Part shown: piece by piece, positions 45,444-56,769 of the stretch
Layout: each line of letters opens with the position of its first letter
Position numbering within the stretch: the stretch's first letter is position 1
Assembly: GCA_903813345.2 (NCBI GenBank)
Contig: CAIIXF020000011.1
Location: forward strand, 14,925,754-14,989,753
DNA from: Owenia fusiformis
Taxonomy: Eukaryota; Annelida; Polychaeta; Sabellida; Oweniidae
Length of the DNA: 64,000 nucleotides
Direction of reading: 5' to 3'
Notes under the pieces: generated by a model
Told to the model about the DNA's origin: nothing
Database searches by the model: none
What the model saw: only the letters and a program-made list of their open reading frames with translations
Made by a program: the position numbers and the translations under genes

Positions 45444-46317
45444 CAGGGTGATCGAAAAAAAGGAGACCATTGAAGTAGGCAATATCTCCTAAACTAGACA
45501 AGTGACATATCAAATTTTGCACACACCAGAACAGTTCTATGGAAATTTGTTCCTGAAAGTTTAAATATAGCCAGTCAGCTGGCTCAGGAACTTTGATCAT
45601 TTACATTACATGCTCCAACAACAATTATGAGCAAAATGCAGAGCTTTTTTTTTTTTTTTTTTTTTTTTTTATTATTAAATTAATCATTTGTACAAAGAAT
45701 ACATACAATAATACAGTGTAAGTGGCTGTGCTTTTAGCATTATTAGCCACGTTCTACAATTACAATATACAATGTATTCAATCAATAATATTTGATTAAA
45801 ATAAATGAGATACAATAAGATAAAAGTTGTTTTGTGGAGGATTTCAGACATTTACACATCGCTCGAAGAAAATGGCACTGCACTTTAAAACAATCAGATT
45901 CTCAGCTCTACTTAATGTTTTATCACCATTGAGGATCAGAAAAAGTTTATCACGTTGTGTCTTATATTTACGGGAGTATTGTATATTCATATTTTTTAGT
46001 TGGTTTTCTAATTCAGTCCAGAATGTTAATCTCAAGTTACATCGAAAAATCACATGGCTGGTTGTTTCACTGTTAATACCACATGAGCATATGGGGGAAT
46101 TTACATTGGTAAAGTTATGCGAGTAAAGGTGAGCTTGATTCATATGTCAAAATTGTCAATTACCCTTACCCCATTTAACCCTTATTATGGCATTACATTT
46201 AGCAGTTATTGCCTTCTTTAGGCCAGTAATTGTCTGAGGATTGTTTTGGTATAGTACATTGTCTTTCAAATATGAGATATTGCCTACTTCAATGGTCTCT
46301 TTTTTCCGGTCACCTTG
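45444..46317 (-). mobile_element. Tc1/mariner remnant with transposase C-terminus, LINE inserted
   Basis: TIRs ~45 bp: left CAGGGTGATCGAAAAA, right (read inward) CAAGGTGACCGGAAAA, both followed by GAGACCATTGAAGTAGGC, with TA on each side (45442-45443 and 46318-46319). On the minus strand near 46260-46190 the frame reads YQNNPQTITGLKKAI, like the C-terminal end of mariner/IS630-type transposases; the rest is deleted. Copy 2 has the same element (55510-55883) without the LINE. Confidence 0.72.
45647..46130 (-). mobile_element. 5'-truncated LINE, present only in copy 1
   Basis: A poly(T) tract of ~26 at the left, the A-tail of a minus-strand element, then 3' sequence. TSD GAGCTT (45641-45646 and 46131-46136). 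The minus frame 46143-45844 encodes a LINE reverse-transcriptase C-terminal zinc motif (ICSCGINSETTSHVIFRC). It is missing from the equivalent site in copy 2 (near 55700), so it inserted after the copies diverged. Confidence 0.85.
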
Positions 46318-48731
46318 TAATAGGACGTCTTCGTCGCTCCCAGAACAATAAGGAAATTCCACCATCACAAATATTAAAATTATATTAAATATTAAAATTA
46401 GTATTGTTCAGTTTTTATACAGTTGAAAAAGGATCCAGACAGGATCCGAAACGTACTGTTTAGTAAAATAAAGGTTGTGAAAAGAAGAAAAATATTTTTG
46501 TGATTAAAATTTCAGAAATGAAGATTGTATATTTTACCACAATACATGTAAGTTGCGGATCAATTTACCAGCTGTCGCGGCTACTAAGCTGTTTCTCAGT
46601 CATAAAAAACCCCTGGCTCAGTGTACAACATACGTGTGTTGCGCGGTTGCCTTCGAATAGTTTGCATTGCTACAGGTAGCTTATGTAAGAAGATAGCAGT
46701 ATTGTTTTCATCAACTGAATAAAACAGTCTGACGTTAATGTTACTTTTTTTACTCTGTACTCAATCTGATGCTAATGTTATTCGGACACTTGCAATTACA
46801 ATTACATGAAATACATTTTCTATCATGGGCAACAGGCATATGCTTTAGGCATTCGAAGTAACTGCCTCGCCATCATTTTCAGAAAAAATATTTATTCACA
46901 ATTTCCAGTCAAAACTGAAAATAAAGTCTGATGACATTATTCATTAGCTTTCAACTCAAACTTGCCTCTCAGAAATCCTTGACTGTCACCTATACAGATC
47001 CCGAGAGTGACAGCAATTGTGTCACATGTCACTTCAGAGCTCCAAATGTCACATTCTCTACTATACATACGCATGGAAAATCTGTAAGTTAATATCATAT
47101 TAAATTAGTTAAACACACTTACAAACAAAAAATTTTAAAAATAGAAATGTCCCATTCAATTTCACTGTACATTGAAATATTTTGGTTTTGAAATATGTGT
47201 GTAAATACTTAATATTCATATTAGAATATTAAAAATATTTACCATTCTATTTTGATTTTAAATTTCCATTCTGAATGATAAATTAATTTTTGTTGTTCCT
47301 AAGTGATTTTACATCAAGATGAAAAAAAATATTAGGAGTAGGTTATTTTGATCAAAACAACATTTCTTTACTTATTATTAGATGTCACTACTATATACAT
47401 GTACTGCAGGATTTATCCTATTGTTGATATCTCTCTGTACTAACTTAATAAAGTTACATAAAATAGCATTTATTCAGTAACATTTAAGTTTTAATTTAGC
47501 ACTGGCAGATAGGTGGATCTACTGTCAGACTGTAGGTGTAAAAAGTATTCAAAAAATTGAAACAAAATCCCCCCAAAATAGACAAAAATCAAGATAAACC
47601 TTTTATTTCATTAACAAGATATTTTTAAAGTCAACCAAAATATCCTTTGTACAATTACAATATTGAGAGACCTAAACATGTTGTGTTTATGTCGTTTTGT
47701 TCCAATGAGGTTCGGAAAGATCTTTCATTTCACTCTGGAAACGTGATACCAAGAACAAAACAAGTGTTTGATGTGTTTTCTAAAACAATATAGATGAAAA
47801 TATATATATACATGTATATTGTTACCATTCAAAAGATGACCATTAAATTGACGATGTGTTAAAATTTTAGATTTTTTTATGACTGGTTTAAGAGAAATGT
47901 GTGTTTAAAAAGTTCTCCTTATCGATACCACTCCTTTAAACAGACAATTCACATACCATAGTTACATAGGTATGCAATTTCATTATTCATTCGTTTGAAT
48001 GAATATTGAAAGGAGAGGGTCTAATTCTTACATTCCCTTTCCACAATTTTGACCAAATTTTAGATGTTCGACTTGATGCCTAAATTCATAAATTCTAATT
48101 GTAGGTGTGAATGAAGTTAATATTATTGATCGTGGTAGAAACATACTCTCATGTTCAAATGATGGTACAGTGAAACTATGGGACTGTGGTCAACAGAAGT
48201 GTCTAGGTACGATAGAACCAAACACAGGGGTACTGAACTGTTGTGCTGTACAGAAGGTTTATTCAGATGTTACCCTTGGTGGTACTAGAGAAAATATAGG
48301 TAATCATCAATTTGTATATTATAATAAAAGCTGTGTCCACTTGGGAGGTGTTCCACTTATAGAGGTTCATTTAACAGTAATCTGTTGGTCTTGGAACTGA
48401 AAAGTGTTCTAGAGGTGTTCCACTTCGAGAGGTGTTCCCCTTTACAGGTCTCTTTGTAGTCATATCTCAAACTATTTCATTGGACATGCACCCGTCAGTT
48501 TCCATATTTAACAAGAAAGTTAGCCCAGGCTCTTCAAAATAAATCATATTGTATTAACATGAATTCATTATTTAAATAAGAACCATAACCTATGAGCATT
48601 TAATCTGGACTTGGACAGGTAAGGCAAGTCCCTCACCAAAATAGGATTATTTCTATTCAACCAAAACATATATACATGTAATATAATATTCATCATTAAG
48701 TCTTATATACAATATTCCTTGCCCAATTTTT

Positions 48732-48865
48732 AAGTCACTGCCATAAATGGTGACATATTGTTATAGTCTCCAACTTTTTTTGTGGATGGTGGTCGGTGTT
48801 TGGTTGTTGGCCATTTCACATTCAGCATTTGTAATAAATGGTAAGTGGTGACATTTTGCATGTTA
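48732..48865 (+). repeat. GTCACC-hairpin element, copy 2
   Basis: Counterpart of 39064-39205, with stem GTCACTGCC / GGTGAC at 48734-48754. Confidence 0.6.
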
Positions 48866-49812
48866 ATGCCTTGTTTATCCTGCCTACACCCCTGGCCTTT
48901 TAATAGTTTACAAGATGTATAATTTCAGATGAAAGAGAAGTTGGTACTGCAGGAAAGATGCTTTTAACAGGAGGGGAAGGGAAACTACTGAAGGCATATG
49001 GCCTTCAAAGCAGGGAATCTGTAAGTGTTTCTTTAAATTACCTGATTTAATTTGTAGTAGACCTTGAACCCTTGAATCAGAGATAGAGAAAGTTACAAAA
49101 TTCTAATCAACACATTTATTTACTGGTCTATATTGGGGTATGTATGACCACTAAAATTTATGATTGCAAATAGTTGTGGTCTTGTCTATTTATCATATTA
49201 GAATCGTAACATATTTTCAAATGGTGCATTTATTTTGGATTTAAAATGCAGAAATGTGTTAATTTTGATAAATTGTTTTCCTGAATAAGGTATGGACCTT
49301 TTGGAGAAAATATGAATTATACTAGTAAGGTACATGTATGATCCGATATGGGGATATTGGGAAGGGGCTGTGTGTATTTTATTTTTAATGAACATTTTTG
49401 TTGTTGTGTTGCATAAGCTGCTTTTTTATCTGCAGTTATCAACTGTTTTGAAAAAAGAGGTTAATTATAGTATGGTTCGCCAGGGTCACTCTACTCCACT
49501 AACAGAATCAACTTTCAAATGTTTTTCAATGAATAAAAAAAAGTAAATAATTCATTCTTCCACAACTACATGTAGATACAAGAATGGCTATAATTTGTAG
49601 GTTTTGACGCCAAAAGTCCAAATATTAGTGTAGATCAGAATCAGATGTACTTAAATTTGCAATTTCTGTATGTTTTATAGGTGTTTGAGCTGCAGTGTCA
49701 TGACGCAGTTAACTGTGTGACATTTCTGTCTGATGTTACTGCAGTGTGCGGGACACAGAGTGGTCATATAGTTGTCATAGACATCAGGAATCCAAGGTAC
49801 ATGGTCATATGG

Positions 49813-50004
49813 AGGCCCGTAGCCAAGATTTGCCAAGGGGGGTTCAGTTTTCAAAAATTTCCAGGGGGGTTCACATTTGACAATGTTGGCCCAAACATGG
49901 CTAAAATCACTTGAAAAGTGCTCAAAATAGTGGAAAACTGCATGATTTTTAAAGAATTTTTGGCCAGAGGGGGGTTCGCAGGGTTTGGACTGGCTACGGG
50001 CCTG
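49813..50004. mobile_element. CAGGCCCGTA MITE in PAAF1 intron 9, copy 2
   Basis: Cleaner termini than copy 1 (AGGCCCGTAGCC ... GGCTACGGGCCTG) and a perfect TSD TATGG at 49808-49812 and 50005-50009. The insertion predates the duplication, since both copies carry it at the same site. Confidence 0.8.
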
Positions 50005-50333
50005 TATGGATACAAAATTACATTGGTCGACAGTAACAGTAGGAATCCCAAATGAAGCTTATTGTATTTTTGTCACATTTTTTTGCATTTTAACTTATAC
50101 TGTATATTGGAAAAATTATTTTACAAGGAACCAATATTAACCATGCGTTACAGTCTGCAAACATAACGTTTTTAATAGATCTGCAATGTGGGTTAAATAT
50201 CCTTGGTACATGCTACAATTGTCTTTAGAGTCTTTTAATTTCTATTTTAGTGTTCCATTGAAAGAGTACAAGGACACAAGATCAGCCATTCTATCAGTTT
50301 TAACACACACGCAGGGGTTCCTTGCTTCAACAG

Positions 50334-51119
50334 GTAAGCAAGGGTCCTTCACTTCTACATGTAAGCCAAGGTTCTTCACTTCTACAAGTACACGTAAACA
50401 AAGGTTCTTCACTTCTACATGTACAGGTAAGCCAAGGTTCTTCACTTCTACATGTACAGGTAAGCAACGGTTCTTCACTTCTACATGTACAGGTAAACAA
50501 AGGTTTTTCACTTCTACAAGTACAGGTAAACAAAAGTTCTTCACTTCTACATGTACAGGTAAACAAAGGTTCTTCACTTCTACGTGTACAGGTAAGCCAA
50601 GGTTCTTCACTTCTACATGTACAGGTAAGCAGCGGTTCTTCACTTCTACATGTACAGGTAAACAAAGGTTTTTCACTTCTACAAGTACAGCTAAACAAAG
50701 GTTCTTCACTTCTACATGTGCAGGTAAACAAAGGTTCTTCACTTCTACGTGTACAGGTAAGCAAAGGTTCTTCACTTCTACATGTACAGTTAAGCAATGG
50801 TCCTTCACTTCTACATGTACAGGTAAACAAAGGTTCTTCACTTCTACATGTGCAGGTAAACAAAGGTTCTTCACTTCTACATGTACAGGTAAACAAAGGT
50901 TCTTCACTTCTACATGTGCAGGTAAACAAAGGTTCTTCACTTCTACATGTGCAGGTAAACAAAGGTTCTTCACTTCTACATGTACAGGTAAACAAAGGTT
51001 CTTCACTTCTACATGTACAGGTAAGCAAAGGTTCTTCACTTCTACATGAACAGGTAAACAAAGGTTCTTCACTTCTACATGTGCAGGTAAACAAAGGTTC
51101 CCTAATGCTACAGGTAAAT
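50334..51119 (+). repeat. 33-bp splice-site minisatellite, copy 2
   Basis: About 24 units of the same sequence as 40655-41540, but with a different variant order and number and no exact GTAAGT donors. Intron read-through from exon 10 would stay open to 51049 (a TGA in the unit TCTACATGA). Confidence 0.9.
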
Positions 51120-51663
51120 GATTTAGCCTACTTACTTTAGTCTTGCTTTAAGATTGTGGACCCCTCCCCCCTTATCTACTTCTCCAACACGTTACATATG
51201 AAAAGAAAATGTGGACCCCCTTATATACTTCTCCAACACGTTACATATGAAGAGAAAATAGGTGAGAGGGTCCAGGTTCTTGAAGCAAGACTAACTTACT
51301 TAACTTCTATTGGAAAGCAAACGTTGCTGAGCTAAATATGTTTTTGATCATTTGACAATCTGGCACTGGACTGTGGAACCGCAGATGGAAAACCTCACAT
51401 TTTCTCATTTCAATTTCAGAAAACCTACTTTTATTTTTAGGAGATGGTTCTTGCTTTTACATGGATGAGTCATACACTTCAACGTTAGACCTAACAGGCC
51501 CAGATTGTGATCCAGTGTACAGGGTGGTACAGGACAGAGACAATATTTACACTGCATGCAGGGATGGCAGCATTAGGAAATATAAGCTGGATTCTTGACA
51601 ACAATTCAACATTGTATTATCGATATATGTAAATAGACAATTGAAGCAACTGAATACAACAGT

Positions 51664-53992
51664 TTTTATCGTACCTAATAAAGGTACGATATTGTCGTCA
51701 GCTTGACGGGCGGGCGGCGGTCGGGCGGGCGGCGTCTCACTTTTCAGCTTGTCTACAGGTTTCCAGCCAAACCATTTGACAGATTCATCTGAAATTTTCA
51801 GGAATGTTTCTACGTATCAAAGTTAAGAACTGATTAGTTTTTGGTCATTCTGGGTAAATTTTATTATCGTACCTAATAAAGGTACGATATTGTCAGCTTG
51901 ACGGGTGGGCGGCGGGCGGGCGGCGTCTCACTTTTCAGCTTGTCTACAGGTTTCCAGCCAAACCATTCGACAGATTCATCTAAAATTTTCAGGAATGTTT
52001 CTACGTATCAAAGTTAAGAACTGATTAGTTTTTGGGCATTATGGGTAAATTTTAAGGTGGCCATTTTGGATTTTCCGTCCTAAAATCTTCACTTTCAAGA
52101 CTTGTCTACAGGTTTCCGGCCAAACCATTTGACAGATTCATCTGAAATTTTCAGGAATGTTTCTACGTATCAAAGTTAAGAACTGATTAGTTTTTGGGCA
52201 TTCTGGGTAAATTTTAAGGTGGCCTTTTTGGATTTCCGTCCTAAAATCTTCACTTTCAAGACTTGTCTACAGGTTTCCAGCCAAACAATTTGACGGATTC
52301 ATCTGAAATTTTAAGGGATGTTTCTACGTATCAAAGTTAAGAACTGATTAGTTTTTTGGCATTCTGGGTAAAATTTAAGGTGGCCATTTTGGATTTTCCG
52401 TCCTAAAATCTTCACTTTCAAGACTTGTCTACAGGTTTCCAGCCAAACAATTTGACGGATTCATCTGAAATTTTCAGGGATGTTTCTACGTATCAAAGTT
52501 AAGAACTGATTAGTTTTTTGGCATTCTGGGTAAAATTTAAGGTGGCCATTTTGGATTTTCCGTCCTAAAATCTTCACTTTCAAGACTTGTCTACAGGTTT
52601 CCACTTTCCAGCCAAACCATTTGATGGATTCATCTGAAATTTTCAGGGATGTTTCTACTTATCAAAGTTAAGAACTGATTAGTTTTTGGGCATTCTGGGT
52701 AAATTTTAAGGTGGCCATTTTGGATTTTCCGTCCTAAATTCTTCACTGTCACACTGCTGTGTTTTAGGTACGATATTGTACTTACATATTTTACCCCCTC
52801 CCCAAATGAAACTAACTTCGTTATTCCACAACTATTGATAATTGGACACCATCCCTTATTGAAAATGTTATCACATTTGGTAATCTGCATTACATTTATC
52901 ATGTTGGAGACTGGAGTAAATACTAGTAAATGTCAAAATTACAATTAATTTTAAAATGTCATTAATTGCAAGTGTTGTAATAATTGTAACATCAATATTG
53001 AGATTAATGATATAACCTGTTTGAGAGAATATCGAAGCAGTTAAATTTGTCCAAATCAACAACGTTAGCTCATAATTATGCAAAACAAGTACACTTTTCA
53101 CGCACAAATCTTGCACAAATTCATCATGAAAATACAAATATTTTATCAGATAAATAACAATCAGAGCTTGACAGATTCAGAGCTTTGACAGATTCATCTG
53201 AAATTTTCAGGAATGTTTCTACGTATCAAGGTTAAGAACTGATTAGTTTTTGGGCATTCTGGGTAAATTTTAAGGTGGCCATTTTGGATTTTCCGTCCTG
53301 AAATCTTAACTTTCAAGACTTGTCTACAGGTTTCCAGCCAAACCATTTGATGGATTCATCTGAAATTTTCAGGAATGTTTCTACGTATCAAAGTTAAGAA
53401 CTGATCAGTTTTTGGGCATTCTGGGTAAATTTTAAGGTGGCCATTTTGGATTTTCCGTCCTAAAATCTTCACTTTCAAGACTTGTCTACAGGTTTCCAGC
53501 CAAACCATTTGACGGATTCATCTGAAATTTTCAGGGATGTTTCTACGTATCAAAGTTAAGAACTGATTAGTTTTTTGGCATTCTGGGTAAAATTTAAGGT
53601 GGCCATTTTGGATTTTCAGTCCTAAAATCTTCACTTTCAAGACTTGTCTACAGGTTTCCAGCCAAACCATTTGACGGATTCATTTGAAATTTACAGGGAT
53701 GTTTCTACGTATCAAAGTTAAGAACTGATAAGTTTTTTGGCATTCTGGGTAAATTTTAATGTGGCCATTTTGGATTTTCCGTCCTAAAATCTTCACTTTC
53801 AAGACTTGTCTACAGGTTTCCAGCCAAACCATTTGACGGATTCATCTGGAATTTTCAGGGATGTTTCTACGTATCAAAGTTAAGAATTGATTAGTTTCTT
53901 GACATTCTGGGTAAATTTTAAGGTGGCCATTTTGGATTTTCCGTCCTAAATTCTTCACTGTCACACTGCTGTGTTTTAGGTACGATATTGTT
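51664..53992. repeat. Pearl/Helentron-like elements with ~162-bp cores, copy 2
   Basis: Counterpart of 42037-44013. The first element has a second front hairpin (51867-51887, with its own G-rich tract) inserted after one repeat unit, in addition to the one at 51669-51689. It ends with TTTTAGGTACGATATTGT near 52779 and again near 53991. Confidence 0.75.
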
Positions 53993-53999
53993 CACGTCT

Positions 54000-55509
54000 G
54001 TGCCTTGTTACTCTGTTGGGCATAATATGATATAATTCATTATTGTACATAGGAGGCTAGAAAGTGTCATTTTCTAAAATAGTGGATTGCTTTTACACAA
54101 AATCAAGAAAGAAATACTATGATGAAATTTTGTCATACATGTAGTTTATTGAAAATAAACACATTAATACATTAAATGCATTATAAAATACAGTTATTAT
54201 GATTTGTTAAACAGCGATAACTTGAGAACTCATGGTCAGATTGATCTGAAATTATCAGTGATTGGATCACACATGTTATAGATAAACTGTATCTTTAGAG
54301 TTCAAGGAATATTGATTACCATGGCAACGAATTAATGTGTACAACCAGATGGTGCCATCTTGCCATGTAAATGCATCGTCAGTGAATGTATATGCTTTTA
54401 TAAGGGCAGCCCTCATGATATAAAAAATACATCAATGGAATAGGAAATGACAAAATTAGCTTTCCAATGATGTCCTTAAGACTGTTTTATCAAGATAGAA
54501 AGCATTCAACATCTTAAAATAAGTTTTTTTGCTTTTTAAGGTGATAACATCGTATTCAATGCAAAAAACCGAAATCTTGAAACTCCAAAAAGTCGAACGT
54601 ATAAAAATCAAAACCTATTAAAAATAAAAAAAATTGAGACTTGTCCCCGTGCCGCCATTTTGAAAGATAACCGTAACATCATCCAACGTGTAATACCGAC
54701 GAGTAAAGCCTTACATTTGCTCTACGGCGACCGCACGTCAACCGCAGTTCCATACTCTTTGCATTCGTTCGACTTCGCCTCTTTAGAGAGCTTAGTTTAT
54801 AACTAGTCTCTGTGCAGCTGTGCGTAGGGTTGTACTTCCCTGAAATCTGCGGCAAACATAGAAAAAACTCCGGTCGCCTTGCGGTCTCTAATGGCGTATC
54901 CAGTTTTTACAGGCTGAGGCCGTAGCATCGCCGAAGAAACTATAATTCGGAGTTTTTTTTCATTCCTGTAGTGACCGTAGAAATCATCAAGTCTTGGGCA
55001 AACCGTAGAAATGTCCTAAGGTGGCCGTGCGCCGGGGGCACGGCCGTAAGGCCTCCTGCGACCGCCTTGTATCTACCATAGTTTTTTTTCAAAACTGCGA
55101 CCGCCCTACGCTGACCATGCTTCATCATTTATCAACCGTTCGGAAACTGTAGTTTTTTATGTCTCATCGATATCAAAGTACACCGAATGGCTGCCGTCTC
55201 AAATGTAACTGCTAAACTATCCGACCGCAGAAATTCTAAGGCGACCGTAGACTGCAGAAATGATAGGCCGTACGGTCGCCGTAGCAAATGTGACCGAGGC
55301 TTAAGCTATCAATGTAAACTAAATATCATGGCATTCAAATTCAAGATAATGATTTATTCTTCTACTTTATTATCCATCTCAAACATGCTACATGTGTGTT
55401 GACAGGCCACTCTAAATAAATCAACCTAGAGATTATTAACCTTTGGGAGGCTGCAATTTTTGGTTCACTTGTATGTCTCGTCCCGACGACCACATCTTTT
55501 TTTATGGTA
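54000..55509. other. 3' flank of PAAF1 copy 2
   Basis: Matches 44100-45443 with small indels, including the CGACCG-rich repeat (54640-55310). No gene. Confidence 0.5.
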
Positions 55510-55883
55510 CAGGGTGATCGAAAAAAGGGAGACCATTGAAGTAGGCAATATCTCCTAAACTAGACAAGTGACATATCAAATTTTGCACACACCAGAACAG
55601 TTCTATGGAAATTTGTTTCAATATAGCCAGTCAACTGGTTCAGGAACTGTGATCATTTACATTACATGCTCCAACAACAATTATGAGCAAAATGCAGAGC
55701 TTGATTCATATGTCAAAATTGTCAATTACCCTTACCCCATTTAACCCTTATTATGGCATTACATTTAGCAGTTATTGCCTTCTTTAGGCCAGTAATTGTC
55801 TGAGGATTGTTTTGGTATAGTACATTGTCTTTCAAATATGAGATATTGCCTACTTCAATGGTCTCTTTTTTCCGGTCACCTTG
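55510..55883 (-). mobile_element. Tc1/mariner remnant, copy 2
   Basis: 374 bp between TA dinucleotides, with the same TIRs and the same NNPQTITGLKKAI transposase C-terminal remnant on the minus strand. It lacks the LINE found in copy 1 and so shows the empty LINE target. Confidence 0.72.
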
Positions 55884-56769
55884 TAATAGGACGTCTTCGT
55901 CGCTCCCAGAACAATAAGGAATTTCCACCATCACAAATATTAAAATTATATTAAATATTAAAATTAGTATTGTTCAGTTTTTATACAGTTGAAAAAGGAT
56001 CCAGACAGGATCCGAAACGTACTGTTTAGTAAAATAAAGGTTGTGAAAAGAAGAAAAATATTTTTGTGATTAAAATTTCAGAAATGAAGATTGTATATTT
56101 TACCACAATACATGTAAGTTGCGGATCAATTTACCAGCTGTCGCGGCTACTAAGCTGTTTCTCAGTCATAAAAAAACCCTGGCTCAGTGTACAACATACG
56201 TGTGTTGCGCGGTTGCCTTCGAATAGTTTGCATTGCTACAGGTAGCTTATGTAAGAAGATATAGCAGTATTGTTTTCATCAACTGAATAAAACAGTCTGA
56301 CGTTAATGTTACTTTTTTTACTCTGTACTCAATCTGATGCTAATGTTATTCGGACACTTGCAATTACAATTACATGAAATACATTTTCTATCATGGGCAA
56401 CAGGCATATGCTTTAGGCATTCGAAGTAACTGCCTCGCCATCGTTTTCAGAAAAAATATTTATTCACAATTTCCAATCAAAACTGAAAATAAAGTCTGAT
56501 GACATTATTCATTAGCTTTCAACTCAAACTTGCCTCTCAAAATAAATTTTGCCTCATTTTTGCCTCGCCAAATTTAAATCCCGGTCACGCCCTTGATTAC
56601 AATGGACGAAAAGAGATTCGAGTTTCGATCAGCTTTCCAACGGTATCCGAATCAATTGGAAAGATTTGTAAATTGCGAATATCCTTAGTCTCCAAGTTAA
56701 CTCGAAGGCAGACTACAAAGGGTTAAACACTTTCATTTTATCACAATACGTTCAAAGGAACAAAATAAC

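Larger units (their letters stand above)
36342..46971. repeat. Tandem duplication unit 1 (PAAF1 exons 4-11 plus flank)
   Basis: Matches 46972-56539 over nearly its whole length apart from transposon indels. The left edge is inside the intron 3 acceptor (TTTTTTCAG|AAATCC). It includes exon 4 to the stop codon and 5 kb of 3' flank. Confidence 0.88.
46973..51598 (+). pseudogene. PAAF1: Partial PAAF1 copy lacking exons 1-3, 5 and 6
   Basis: Retained exons: 46973-47083 (4), 48105-48299 (7), 48929-49020 (8), 49681-49796 (9), 50251-50333 (10) and 51441-51598 (11), with all splice sites and sizes preserved. Joining exon 4 to exon 7 shifts frame and meets a stop at once (GTG TGA). No upstream start exon is present, so no full propeller can be made. 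Against copy 1, I count about 14 synonymous and 4 amino-acid changes in these exons, a pattern of constraint unusual for a dead gene. It could be a very recent duplicate, a mis-joined second haplotype, or a transcribed C-terminal fragment. Confidence 0.82.
46972..56539. repeat. Tandem duplication unit 2
   Basis: Junction at 46966-46975: CTTGCCTCTCAG|AAATCC joins sequence otherwise found at 56526-56539 (CTTGCCTCTCA|AAATAA) to the exon 4 acceptor. Overlap at the breakpoint is about 3 bases (TCA), suggesting end-joining. Relative to unit 1 it lacks the 36822 MITE and the LINE, and has lost 37421-38529 (exons 5 and 6), replaced by ~400 unrelated bases (47541-47937). Confidence 0.85.

Noticed and set aside
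46420-46470. Hammerhead ribozyme (AGGATCCAGACAGGATCC then GAAACGTAC)
   Set aside because: A stem II-like hairpin and GAAAC are present, but the essential CUGANGA core reads TTGAAAA, so it is at most a degenerate relic. The same holds at 56000.
50242-51140. Similar long frames in the second array
   Set aside because: Same reason: repeat periodicity. Only the in-frame read-through from exon 10 is biologically conceivable.
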